A DNA stretch of 64,000 bases, taken from Paraburkholderia terricola (GTDB lineage Bacteria > Pseudomonadota > Gammaproteobacteria > Burkholderiales > Burkholderiaceae). Position numbers and translations under genes: made by a program. The stretch covers positions 1-64,000 of the forward strand of contig NZ_FRAB01000009.1 in NCBI RefSeq assembly GCF_900142195.1, given 5' to 3'. Positions 17,619-26,155 of this stretch are shown in pieces (the stretch's first letter is position 1; every line of letters begins with the position of its first letter). The notes below the pieces were generated by a model. It did no database searches and was not told the origin of the DNA. It saw only the letters and a program-made list of their open reading frames with translations.

Positions 17619-18548
17619 TCATATTTGACGGCGCATCGCGGAATGACTGCCCGAATCGCGAACACAGCGACGCTTTTGCCCATCCAGATTCCTGCTGTCA
17701 TGCCAACCGCGACGGTGCCTGGATGCCGCACGCACCCTGCCCGGCGCGATCTCTCGCCACGCCCAGGCCTGCTCTTCGCCACCGCGCCATTCGATGCGCG
17801 CCAGCAGCCCTGACTGTCCCGCGATGAGCCCATCGCGACGGGCAGCGAACGCATGTGCATGCGAGCCGTGATTACTCGCGTGGTCGTTTGAGTATTCGCG
17901 GCTCGTCATCAGATGCACGCCCATCGCACAAGCCAGCGCGCTCATCGCGAGCAGCGCGGCGAAACCGAACGGCTGCGCCTGCTCGGTGACGAAGCCATAG
18001 CCGAGCCATCCGCATAGCAACAGCGCAAACAGATTGACGATGCGGTGACCCGGACGCGCCGCCGCGCTCGCCTGCAACACACCGAGCAGTTTGCAGAATG
18101 CGATCGCCGACGCGGCGAAGATCAACGCACCCATGAATACCGCGGCATAAAGTTCGATACGTTCGATACGCTCGGCATTCGCCTGCGCGGCGGAGAACAG
18201 ATAGCGCGCGAATCCGCCCGTCATGACAGCGAGTCCCGTGGCGATGCCGGCCAACGCGACGAGCAGCGGCCGCCGTGTCAGATCGCGTTTGCGCACGCGC
18301 CATGCGCCGAACGCGGCGCCCACTACGGCGGCAGCGACCACACTACAGCCACCGCCAGTGCCCGCCGCGAAAAGCGCCACCTGTACCGCGGCCAATGCGC
18401 CAGCGCGCCACGCAGGCTGACGTCGCGATCGCCACGCAAGCGGCAGTTGTCCGAGCGCGGCAAGCGCAACACCCAGCAGAATGCCGAGCACAGCGGCAAG
18501 CAAACACGACATGTCGAGCCATTCGGCACTGTCGGAAGGTTGCGGCAT
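17619..18548 (-). CDS. PntB-like membrane protein lacking the NADP-binding domain
   Basis: A 309-aa protein whose first 220 residues show seven or eight membrane helices resembling the membrane part of the transhydrogenase beta subunit: GAAFGAWRVRKRDLTRRPLL, YAAVFMGALIFAASAIAFCK and HRIVNLFALLLCGWLGYGFV correspond to PntB blocks. The roughly 180-residue NADP domain III is missing. After MGVHLM the chain turns into a His/Arg-rich tail unrelated to PntB, with falling third-position GC over its last 40 codons. The ATG at 18548 has GGAGGAG at good spacing. It may be a truncated relic or a re-purposed membrane protein. No pntA is nearby. Confidence 0.55.
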   Translation of the reverse strand: MPQPSDSAEWLDMSCLLAAVLGILLGVALAALGQLPLAWRSRRQPAWRAGALAAVQVALFAAGTGGGCSVVAAAVVGAAFGAWRVRKRDLTRRPLLVALAGIATGLAVMTGGFARYLFSAAQANAERIERIELYAAVFMGALIFAASAIAFCKLLGVLQASAAARPGHRIVNLFALLLCGWLGYGFVTEQAQPFGFAALLAMSALACAMGVHLMTSREYSNDHASNHGSHAHAFAARRDGLIAGQSGLLARIEWRGGEEQAWAWREIAPGRVRAASRHRRGWHDSRNLDGQKRRCVRDSGSHSAMRRQI

Positions 18549-18699
18549 GTGTGCTCCTCCGTGTTGCGCTTTCATCGCGTCAGGCAGAGGGACCAGAAGC
18601 GGGTCCGCCCGTCAGGCGATGCTTGTCGTCGCTAATCGAACGCTTCCCACTAGCTCCGCCCCGCGAGCCGGGGCGGCACGCACCCAGACCTCGGTAGGC

Positions 18700-19947
18700 C
18701 TAGATCGCCCCGACCGCACGTAACGCGCTGATCTGCTCGCGCGAATAGCCGAGCTCGGTCATGACCTCGTCGGTGTGTTCGCCAAGCAGCGGCGAGCGCT
18801 GCACTTCGGTCGGGCTATCGGACAGTTTGATGGGATTGCCAACCGTCAAATACTTGCCGCGCGTCGGATGATCCACTTCGACGATCGTGCCCGTTTCGCG
18901 CAACGAGGGCTCCTCGGCGATTTCCTTCATCGACAGAATCGGCCCGCACGGAATGTCGTACCGGTTGAGGATTTCCATCGCCTCGAACTTGGTCTTCGTC
19001 ATGGTCCAGCGCTCGATCTCGGCGAAGATTTCCTTCAGACGCGGCAGGCGTGCGGCGGGCGTCGCATAGTCGGGATCGGTGGCCCACTCCTCCTTGCCGA
19101 TCACGTTGCAGATCTTCACCCACACCGGCGCCTGCGTGATGAAATAGATGTATGCGTTCGGGTCGGTCTCCCATCCCTTGCATTTGAGAATCCAGCCCGG
19201 CTGGCCGCCGCCCGATGCGTTGCCCGCACGCGGCACCGCTTCACCGAACGTACTGTTCGGATATTGCGGATACTCCTTCATGACCCCGGTGCGCTCGAGC
19301 CGCTGCTGGTCGCGCAGCTTCACGCGGCACAGGTTGAGCACGCTGTCCTGCATCGCTGCAAGCACCTTTTGGCCGCGCCCGGTGTGCGTGCGCTGATAGA
19401 GCGCGGTGACAATGCCCAGCGCCAGATGCAAACCCGTGCCGCTGTCGCCGATCTGCGCGCCGCTTACGACCGGCGGGCCGTCGTCGAAGCCGGTGGTTGA
19501 AGCCGCACCGCCCGCGCATTGCGCGACGTTCTCATAGACCTTGCAATGCTCATAGGGCCCGGGGCCGAAGCCCTTCACCGAAGCGACGATCATGCGCGGA
19601 TTCAGCTCCTGAATTCGCTCCCACGTGAAGCCCATCCGGTCGAGCGCGCCCGGAGCGAAGTTCTCCACCAGGACGTCGCATGTCTGAATCAGCGCCTCGA
19701 GAACCTGCTTGCCTTCCGGGTTCTTCGTATCGACGGTGACCGAGCGCTTGTTGTGATTGAGCATCGTGAAGTACAAGCTGTCCGCGTCGGGAATGTCTCG
19801 CAGCTGTTCGCGCGTGATATCGCCGACGCCGGCCCTCTCCACCTTGATCACGTCCGCGCCGAACCATGCGAGCAACTGCGTGCAGGTCGGTCCCGATTGC
19901 ACGTGCGTGAAATCGAGAATGCGCACGCCGTCGAGTGCTTTGCCCAT
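18700..19947 (-). CDS. frc: formyl-CoA:oxalate CoA-transferase
   Basis: A 415-aa class III CoA-transferase closely resembling Oxalobacter Frc (about 428 aa). It exchanges CoA between formyl-CoA and oxalate, giving oxalyl-CoA for decarboxylation. The N-terminus [20 protein letters not shown] is diagnostic, the catalytic Asp is residue 168 in QIGDSGTG, and the mobile glycine loop reads [10 protein letters not shown]. Its usual partner, oxalyl-CoA decarboxylase, is not in the window. The gene lies downstream of gntR on the same strand, separated by a terminator, so it has its own promoter around 19950-20050. Confidence 0.92.
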   Translation of the reverse strand: MGKALDGVRILDFTHVQSGPTCTQLLAWFGADVIKVERAGVGDITREQLRDIPDADSLYFTMLNHNKRSVTVDTKNPEGKQVLEALIQTCDVLVENFAPGALDRMGFTWERIQELNPRMIVASVKGFGPGPYEHCKVYENVAQCAGGAASTTGFDDGPPVVSGAQIGDSGTGLHLALGIVTALYQRTHTGRGQKVLAAMQDSVLNLCRVKLRDQQRLERTGVMKEYPQYPNSTFGEAVPRAGNASGGGQPGWILKCKGWETDPNAYIYFITQAPVWVKICNVIGKEEWATDPDYATPAARLPRLKEIFAEIERWTMTKTKFEAMEILNRYDIPCGPILSMKEIAEEPSLRETGTIVEVDHPTRGKYLTVGNPIKLSDSPTEVQRSPLLGEHTDEVMTELGYSREQISALRAVGAI

Positions 19948-20003
19948 GTTGTCTCCTGAGTACCGTCCTGTTCTCGCCTGGTCACGAATGCGCTCGCGAT
20001 ATT

Positions 20004-20013
20004 TGATATATCA
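20004..20013. promoter_or_regulatory. palindrome TGATATATCA upstream of frc
   Basis: A perfect 10-base palindrome 57 bases before the frc start, in an AT-rich patch of otherwise GC-rich DNA. FadR-type GntR proteins often bind short palindromes of this kind, and a FadR-type gene lies just upstream. It is a candidate operator only. Confidence 0.35.
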
Positions 20014-20226
20014 CATACCAAATTCGAGTTTGCGTCAACCGAGGTTTTATACCGAACGCCTCGGCGGGACAGTCATGCTAGAAGGTAGGGAATGCAACGG
20101 ATGAAGGCGGGAATCATGGGCCTAGGGCACGGTGGCGACAACCGGGCTGGCTTAGCCGGGCGGCACTGAGGCAGGCGTGTGGGCGGCGAAGGGTGATGAG
20201 CCGCGGATGAAGGCCGCAGCCAAACG

Positions 20227-20263
20227 AAAAAGTCCGCGGTGTTTTGATCACCGCGGACTTTTT
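20227..20263. terminator. bidirectional rho-independent terminator after gntR
   Basis: Perfect 10-base stem GTCCGCGGTG / CACCGCGGAC with a 7-base loop, flanked by A5 on the left and T5 on the right, so it can work in both directions. On the minus strand it ends the gntR transcript 32 bases after its stop and insulates frc. The rest of the 19948-20294 gap has no gene. Confidence 0.9.
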
Positions 20264-20294
20264 ATTCGCTAAGCCATTGGAGCGCTCGAGCGCA

Positions 20295-21014
20295 TCAATC
20301 CAGAAAGTCGCAATTCGCTTCGACAAACGCAGCGAGATCCAGCGAATGCTGACGCGTGAGCCGCTCGGCCAGTTCGGTATCACGCTGTTCAAGCGCCTCG
20401 ATAATGCGCAGATGGTCGACGATCGAGCGCGACGCGCGGTCGCTCTGTGAAATGGTCATGCGCCGGATCGCGCGCACGTGGATGAAGATGTTCTTGATCG
20501 TGTCGAGAATGATCCGCGACTTCGACAATTCGACGATCGCCTGGTGAAACGCGATATTCGCATCCGAGTATTCGGCGATGTGTTCAGCCGGCGTGGCGTC
20601 GCGGAAATGGTCGAACATGTGGCGCAGCCGGGCGATTTCCTCGTCCGTGGCGTGCAGCGTCGCAAGGCGCGCGGCCATGCTTTCGAGCGCGGCCCACATC
20701 TGGATCATTTCGACGATTTCGCGCTTGCTCTTGCGCACGATATAAATGCCGCGCCGCGGCACCATGCGCAGAAAACCTTCCTGCTCCAGTAGCGTCATCG
20801 CCTCGCGCACCGGCGTGCGGCTCACGCCGAGCGATTCGCTCAGCACGCGCTCGTCGAGACGAATTTCCTCGCGGGACTGGTAGATGTCCGCGTCGGCAAT
20901 CGCCTGGCGGAGCATCGCATACGCCTGATCGCGCAAGCTCGCGCTTGCGCCGATCGGCTGTAATGACAACGTTAATGGTGTTGACACTGCTTCAGTTTGA
21001 AGTTCTGACGACAT
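20295..21014 (-). CDS. GntR-family transcriptional regulator (FadR/FCD subfamily)
   Basis: A 239-aa regulator. The winged HTH (about residues 28-95) includes LDERVLSESLGVSRTPVREA and LEQEGFLRMVPRRGIYI; the C-terminal FCD helical domain includes NIAFHQAIVELSKSRIIL with metal-ligand-type His. Members usually respond to small carboxylic acids and repress nearby transport and catabolic genes. Targets here are likely frc downstream and the MHS carrier on the other side. The start overlaps a small upstream ORF by 23 bases. Confidence 0.9.
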   Translation of the reverse strand: MSSELQTEAVSTPLTLSLQPIGASASLRDQAYAMLRQAIADADIYQSREEIRLDERVLSESLGVSRTPVREAMTLLEQEGFLRMVPRRGIYIVRKSKREIVEMIQMWAALESMAARLATLHATDEEIARLRHMFDHFRDATPAEHIAEYSDANIAFHQAIVELSKSRIILDTIKNIFIHVRAIRRMTISQSDRASRSIVDHLRIIEALEQRDTELAERLTRQHSLDLAAFVEANCDFLD

Positions 21015-21213
21015 TCATCGCCTCATGTTGAACATGTGAACGATATCGTGCTGCCGCTACCCCGACGCGCTGTTCGCCCAAACCTACGAATCGGCCATGT
21101 TGCGCTGCGAGTTGCGCGACCGGCTGGGGAATCCAGCGAGTCAACAGGACAGTGGCGGCAGACCCTAAGCCTACGAAGGCAGCGGCGAGCAGGGCGAGAG
21201 GAACAAGTTCCAT
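20992..21213 (-). CDS. possible small membrane protein (73 aa)
   Basis: An ATG with GGAG 6 bases ahead opens a 73-codon frame with one strong N-terminal membrane helix (LVPLALLAAAFVGLGSAATVLL) and a basic, unstructured-looking tail. The good ribosome site and the overlap with gntR suggest a real leader gene coupled to gntR, but the tail has no family resemblance and the second half may be read-through of a decayed gene. Confidence 0.38.
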   Translation of the reverse strand: MELVPLALLAAAFVGLGSAATVLLTRWIPQPVAQLAAQHGRFVGLGEQRVGVAAARYRSHVQHEAMNVVRTSN

Positions 21214-21580
21214 TTGTAACTCCGAATGATTGAGTGAAGGAATGACTCAATCATATGCTGCAACGCCGCATAAGTCAATATTCTGTATTCAGTATATCAG
21301 TAGTTGTTGTTTTTCAGACGACGTCACCAAGGTAGCACGGGCGCGCTCCGGATGCTTCCCCCGTCGCGGAAATGCGGTAGCGGTCGGTGTAAACGCGCAA
21401 AACGCGCGCTATTCGCGCACTCGCGTCCGATTATCGCGCAGTTTCGCCCGAATGCCGATTGTGCGATCCGTCTCGTCTCACTAACCTTCCGGAAATCCTG
21501 CAAGGGGCCGGCGACGGCCAGTGCGCCGGGACCTACCACCCGAGCCACCCAGCAGCCAAAGGTTAAAAGGAGACACCGTC
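21214..21580. other. intergenic region upstream of MHS transporter and gntR unit
   Basis: About 367 bases between divergent genes. The left 90 bases are AT-rich (around TATTCTGTATTCAGTATATC, 21280-21299) and look like the shared control region, with a possible GntR operator there. The right half is GC-rich without a credible gene. Confidence 0.4.
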
Positions 21581-22900
21581 ATGAGCACCACCATCCAGCC
21601 ATCCGCAATGGCCGACAACCGCAAGACGCGCAGCCAGGCACGCAAGGCGGCGCTCGGCAGCTTCGTCGGCGCGGTAGTCGACTGGTATGACTTTCTGCTG
21701 TACGGCATCGTCGCCGCGCTCGTCTTCAACTCGGAGTTTTTCCCGAAGGTCAGCCCGGCGATGGGCACGCTCGCGGCGTTCGCCACCTTCGGCGTCGGCT
21801 TTCTGTTCAGGCCGCTTGGCGGCTTCGTGTTCGGACATTACGGCGACCGCCTCGGACGCAAGCGCATGCTGGTCCTCACGGTGATGATGATGGGCCTCTC
21901 GACCGCCGCGATCGGTCTGCTGCCGGCCTTTGCCACCATCGGCTGGTGGGCGCCGGTGCTGCTCGTGACGTTGCGCGCGATCCAGGGCTTCGCGGTCGGC
22001 GGTGAATGGGGCGGCGCGGCTTTGATGGCGGTCGAAAGCGCGCCGGAGAAGAAAAAAGCGTTCTACAGCAGCGGCGTGCAGGTCGGCTACGGCGTGGGCC
22101 TGGTATTGTCGACGGGGCTCGTCACGCTGATTAGCCGTTCGATGGACAACGCGTCGTTCCTGAGCTGGGGCTGGCGTCTGCCCTTCCTGTTCAGCGTGGT
22201 GCTGGTGCTGATCGCGCTGTGGATCCGCTCGAGCATGGAGGAGTCGACGGAATTCGTCGAAAAAGTCGGAGAGCATGGCGAGCGCAGCGTGCGCCTGCCG
22301 ATCGTGGAAGCACTGCTGCGGCATCCGAAGGCGTTCCTGCTGATCATCGCGCTGCGGCTCGCCGAACTGTTCACCATGTACATCGTGACGGCGTTCGCGC
22401 TGAACTACTCGACGGCCAATCTGCACATGCCGCGCGAGTTCTTTCTCACGATCGGCTTGCTGGTGGGCGGCGTGAGTTGCGTGACGATTCCGTGCTTTGC
22501 CTGGCTCGCGGACCGCTTCGGCCGCCGCCGCGTGTACATCGTCGGCGCGCTGGTCGGCATGTTCAGCGCGGTGCCCTTCTTTCTCGCGCTCGAAGCACGC
22601 TCCACCGTATGGATCGTGGTCTTCGCGGTAATGCTCGCCAATATCGCGCACGACATGGTCGTGAGCGTTCAGCAGCCGATGTTCACCGAACTGTTCGGCA
22701 CCGAGTATCGCTATAGCGGCGCGGGGGTGGGCTATCAGGTGGCGAGCGTGGTCGGCGGCGGTTTCACGCCGTTTATCGCGGTGGCGCTGGTCAGTCTTGC
22801 CGGCGGCTCGTGGCACCCGGTCGCCGCTTATCTGGCGATCGGCTGCCTGATCTCCGTGCTCGTGGCGGCAAAGATGAAAACCGGGCGCACGATCGCCTGA
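21581..22900 (+). CDS. MFS transporter, metabolite:H+ symporter (MHS) family
   Basis: A 439-aa, 12-helix MFS carrier. VGAVVDWYDFLLYGIVAALV is the first-helix signature of the MHS (KgtP/ShiA/ProP) group, and GDRLGRKRMLVLT and RAIQGFAVGGEWGGAAL are the loop motifs. MHS carriers import mono- and dicarboxylates or related solutes with protons. The ATG at 21581 follows AAAAGGAGAC; an upstream in-frame start lacks that. The neighbouring gntR and frc make a small organic acid the likely substrate. A strong terminator follows. Confidence 0.88.
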   Translation: MSTTIQPSAMADNRKTRSQARKAALGSFVGAVVDWYDFLLYGIVAALVFNSEFFPKVSPAMGTLAAFATFGVGFLFRPLGGFVFGHYGDRLGRKRMLVLTVMMMGLSTAAIGLLPAFATIGWWAPVLLVTLRAIQGFAVGGEWGGAALMAVESAPEKKKAFYSSGVQVGYGVGLVLSTGLVTLISRSMDNASFLSWGWRLPFLFSVVLVLIALWIRSSMEESTEFVEKVGEHGERSVRLPIVEALLRHPKAFLLIIALRLAELFTMYIVTAFALNYSTANLHMPREFFLTIGLLVGGVSCVTIPCFAWLADRFGRRRVYIVGALVGMFSAVPFFLALEARSTVWIVVFAVMLANIAHDMVVSVQQPMFTELFGTEYRYSGAGVGYQVASVVGGGFTPFIAVALVSLAGGSWHPVAAYLAIGCLISVLVAAKMKTGRTIA

Positions 22901-22928
22901 TTCTCCGGCAAACCCTCGTTGACGACGA

Positions 22929-22971
22929 CGGGCCGGCCGTGGCGAAGCTGCCACGGCCGGCCCGTTTTGTT
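22929..22971 (+). terminator. rho-independent terminator after MHS gene
   Basis: Perfect 15-base GC-rich stem (22929-22943 with 22950-22964), 6-base loop GAAGCT, then TTTTGTTT. It lies 29 bases after the transporter stop. Confidence 0.93.
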
Positions 22972-23195
22972 TGGGCGCGGCGTTTCTTTTTCTTACCGCT
23001 TCGCCCCAATTCGATCCGTCCGGCGACGTTTCGTCAGGTCAATACCTTATGCATTTCCATCTCATATTGCCAAGGCCAACCGCGCGCCCTATCGTTCGAC
23101 CCTGCAGGTCTCAGCCCGAGTCCGCGCCCGCGATATGAAACAAAAAAACATATATCAGCGGCGCGCAAACCTGCCGGTTTTTAGGCATGGCCCCT

Positions 23196-23232
23196 AAAGC
23201 ATTTGCGCTAAACGCCGATAACAAAGCATTTG
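23196..23232 (+). promoter_or_regulatory. direct repeat AAAGCATTTG upstream of OFA transporter
   Basis: Two exact copies of AAAGCATTTG (23196-23205 and 23223-23232), start-to-start 27 bases, end about 20 bases before the OFA-family transporter ATG. Regular spacing near the start suggests an operator, though this is not proven. The rest of the 22972-23195 gap shows no gene. Confidence 0.33.
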
Positions 23233-23251
23233 TCACACCGGAGACCGACCA

Positions 23252-24655
23252 ATGAGCAGCATCACCGAGCCGAGCGGGAATTCAGGCTCCGCATCCTTCT
23301 TTTCCAAAGAAGCCACCGTTGCCAAGCCGGGCTTTTCACGCTGGATGGTTCCGCCCGCGGCCCTCGCCGTCCACCTCTGTATCGGCCAGGCGTACGCGTT
23401 CTCCGTATTCAACGGCCCGCTGACCAAGGTTATCGGCATCACGCAATCCGCCGCTGACGACTGGTCGCTCACTTCCCTCGGCTGGATCTTTTCGCTGGCG
23501 ATCGTGTTCCTGGGCTTGTCGGCGGCCTTTGCCGGCAAGTGGCTCGAGCACGTCGGCCCGCGCCGCACGATGTTCACCGCGGCATGCTGCTTCGGCGGCG
23601 GCTTTCTGATTTCCGCGCTCGGGGTGTATCTGCATCAGATCGTGCTGCTATATCTCGGCTATGGCGTGATCGGCGGAATCGGACTCGGCCTCGGCTATGT
23701 ATCGCCGGTGTCGACGCTGATCCGCTGGTTCCCGGATCGCCGCGGCATGGCGACCGGCATGGCGATCATGGGCTTCGGCGGCGGCGCGATGATTGCCGCG
23801 CCTTTGTCGGTGGCCCTGATGAACCATTTCCGCAGCGCAACGAGCATCGGCGTGGCCGAGACGTTCATCGTGCTCGGCATTGCGTATTTCATCTCGATGT
23901 CGATCGGTGCGCTCGCGATCCGCGTGCCGCCCGCCGACTGGAAGCCGGCCGGCTGGACGCCGCCCGCAGCCCAGCAGAAGAAGATGATTTCGCACAACCA
24001 CGTGCATATCGATCAGGCGTTGAAGACGCCGCAGTTCTATCTGATCTGGCTCGTGCTGTTCCTGAACGTGACGGCCGGCATCGGCATTCTCGGCCAGGCT
24101 TCGGTGATGATCCAGGAGAGCTTCAAGGACACGGTGACGCCGGCCGCGGCAGCCGGTTTCGTCGGTCTGCTCTCGCTGTTCAACATGGGCGGCCGTTTCG
24201 TGTGGGCCTCCGCTTCCGACTGGATCGGCCGCAAGAACACCTACTTCATCTTCTTCGCGCTCGGCGCCGTGCTGTACTACCTCGTGCCCGGCTTCGCGGC
24301 TTCAGGCCAGATCGCCCTCTTCGTGCTCGCCTACTGCGTGATCCTCTCGATGTACGGCGGCGGGTTCTCGACCGTGCCCGCCTATCTCGCGGACATGTTC
24401 GGCACCGCGTTCGTCGGCGGCATTCACGGCCGTCTGTTGACCGCATGGGCCGCGGCGGGCGTTGCCGGGCCGGTGCTGGTGAATTACATCCGCGCGTACC
24501 AGGTGTCGCAAGGCGTGGCGAAGGCGGACGCCTACACGATGACGATTCACATCATGGTCGTGCTGCTGGTGATCGGCTTCGTCTGCAATCTGCTGGTCAA
24601 GCGGGTGGACGACAAGCATCACATGACCGACGCTCAACTCGCCAAAGGCGCCTAA
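23252..24655 (+). CDS. OFA-family MFS transporter (oxalate/formate antiporter type)
   Basis: A 467-aa, 12-helix carrier of the oxalate:formate antiporter family, close to YhjX-type proteins. Typical blocks are AVHLCIGQAYAFSVFNGPLT, VSTLIRWFPDRRGMATGMAI, MGFGGGAM and GRFVWASASDWIGRK. Family members exchange oxalate and formate or carry pyruvate and related monocarboxylates. CCGGAGAC precedes the ATG. It is followed 10 bases later by a 42-aa partner gene. With frc nearby, oxalate or formate transport is plausible, but the YhjX-like features leave pyruvate open. Confidence 0.88.
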   Translation: MSSITEPSGNSGSASFFSKEATVAKPGFSRWMVPPAALAVHLCIGQAYAFSVFNGPLTKVIGITQSAADDWSLTSLGWIFSLAIVFLGLSAAFAGKWLEHVGPRRTMFTAACCFGGGFLISALGVYLHQIVLLYLGYGVIGGIGLGLGYVSPVSTLIRWFPDRRGMATGMAIMGFGGGAMIAAPLSVALMNHFRSATSIGVAETFIVLGIAYFISMSIGALAIRVPPADWKPAGWTPPAAQQKKMISHNHVHIDQALKTPQFYLIWLVLFLNVTAGIGILGQASVMIQESFKDTVTPAAAAGFVGLLSLFNMGGRFVWASASDWIGRKNTYFIFFALGAVLYYLVPGFAASGQIALFVLAYCVILSMYGGGFSTVPAYLADMFGTAFVGGIHGRLLTAWAAAGVAGPVLVNYIRAYQVSQGVAKADAYTMTIHIMVVLLVIGFVCNLLVKRVDDKHHMTDAQLAKGA

Positions 24656-24665
24656 GGAGACCCGC

Positions 24666-24794
24666 ATGTCGACGATTCAAGCCGTGCATCCGACCAACAA
24701 GGTCAAGCTCGCCGTCTTCTGGCTGTATGTGACGCTCCCGTTGGCGTGGGGCGTGTTCAATACGCTTTCGCAAGCGATGAAGCTGTTCAGGTAA
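24666..24794 (+). CDS. MFS transporter small subunit (42 aa, one helix)
   Basis: A 42-aa peptide beginning MSTIQAVHPTNKVKLAVFWL, with a single membrane helix (LAVFWLYVTLPLAWGVFNTL) and a short basic end. TAAGGAGAC sits at good spacing and overlaps the upstream stop region, so the two are translated together. Small single-helix partners of this kind are found directly after OFA-type MFS genes in related bacteria and are annotated as a transporter small subunit. The role is probably to stabilise or regulate the carrier. Confidence 0.8.
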   Translation: MSTIQAVHPTNKVKLAVFWLYVTLPLAWGVFNTLSQAMKLFR

Positions 24795-24802
24795 GTGCGG
24801 TA

Positions 24803-24835
24803 GCACCCCGCGCGTCGTGAAAACGCGCGGGGTGC
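24803..24835. terminator. GC-rich hairpin between convergent genes
   Basis: Perfect 12-base stem GCACCCCGCGCG / CGCGCGGGGTGC with a 9-base loop, 9 bases after the small-subunit stop. No T-run follows on the plus strand, so it may act as a transcript-stabilising or weak terminating hairpin. Confidence 0.6.
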
Positions 24836-24887
24836 CGGCGGGAGTTTGACTCGCCGCCGGCCCGGCTTGCTGCCGCTGAGTCGCTCA

Positions 24888-24943
24888 CGCTGACTCACTG
24901 CCGCTGACTCATTGCCGCTGACTCACTGCCGCTGACTCACTGC
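24888..24943. repeat. four tandem copies of a 14-bp unit
   Basis: CGCTGACTCAYTGC repeated four times without gaps; only the second copy has T at the variable site. A degenerate copy precedes it. It lies in non-coding DNA between the transporter small subunit and the adhesin 3' end. Slipped-strand expansion is likely; no function is evident. Confidence 0.9.
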
Positions 24944-24988
24944 GGAGCACCCGCGCCGGTCAAGGCGCGTCCGACTTCCGCCTCTCTC

Positions 24989-26155
24989 CTACCACTGATA
25001 CGCCGCACCGGCGCCGACGGTTGTCGCGGCTGAACTGATGCCCGCGCCGAGTTTCAGCTTCAGACTCTGCGTGACGCGCGCCGACAAGCCAACCGCCACC
25101 GCCTGATAGCCTTTGTAGCCGGCCGTGCCGACACCGACCGCGAGGTTCTTGTTCGCGTCGACTTCGGGGACCATGCCCAGCGCGATAGCCGACGCCGTTC
25201 CCGAATACGCGTTACGCGCCATGTCGCTCATGCTGCCCTGGAACTGCTGCATGTTCACGGCGTCGGTGGGCGCCTGTCCCGCCGCGACGTTGGTGATGCG
25301 GCGCTCGTTACCGGCTGAACCTATCGACACCGTGTTCGTCTGATCGGCCACCGAACCCTCGCCGATCGCCACTGCGTTGGGCGCCGATGCTATCGCGCCT
25401 CCGCCGATCGCCGCCGAACCGTTGCCGATCGCCTGCGCCGCGTTACCGGAGCTATTGGTGGCGAGATAGGCGCTGCCGTTCTGCTGGCTATTCCGCACCG
25501 TCTGATCGAGATTGCCGATCCGCTGGTTGGTGCTCCAGAGCTGCGCACCCGTCACCGCATCGCTGCTCGTGGCTGATATATCGCCGTCCTTCAGGTTGGT
25601 TAGCTGGACCTTCTGCGCGTCGGCAGCGGTGCCTCCGAGCGTGACCTTGTCATGAGCCGAACTGTCGTACTGCACCGCATTCGCCACCGTCCCGCTGATG
25701 CTGCCGACGGAGGTTTGCAGATTCATGATGTCGCTGCTGTTCTGCGTCACGCGGCCGTCCAGGTTGGTGATGGCGCTGCCCACATTGCTCACGACCGCAC
25801 CGCCCACGCTGTACGACGGCGCCGTCACCGATCCATCCTCATTCACGGTTGCGCCGCCGCCGAGCGCGACAGCCGTACTCGCTGCCTGCGCGTGCAGTTG
25901 GGAACCGTTGACCGCATCGTTGCTGCTCGCGCTGACCGCGCCTCGCGCCATGCCGGTGACGACCCGATTGCCTGCCGTGCCGGCCATGTCGATCAGATTG
26001 CCGTCCGTCGTCGCGCCGACGTTGATCACGCGCGACAGACTATCTTGCGTGACGATGCCGATGCCGCCGGTCTCCATGTTCTGCCGCAACGTGGTGAGGC
26101 TGGTGTCGAGCGAGCCGAGCGCGTCGCCGACGGTGGTTTGCGTGGCGCCCTGAAC
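24989..26155 (-). pseudogene. trimeric autotransporter adhesin, C-terminal part after amber codon
   Basis: Continuation of the adhesin frame past the TAG at 26156-26158. It holds the last stalk repeats ([33 protein letters not shown]), a YadA-head-like segment with [20 protein letters not shown], and the C-terminal YadA anchor: [20 protein letters not shown], then [11 protein letters not shown] and terminal AAYQW. Trimers of this anchor form the outer-membrane pore needed for surface display. With the amber codon upstream this part is not made unless the stop is suppressed, so the adhesin should not reach the surface. Confidence 0.85.

Noticed and set aside
24888-24943. CRISPR-like repeat array
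   Set aside because: The 14-bp units are contiguous with no spacers and no cas gene is near, so it is a plain tandem repeat.
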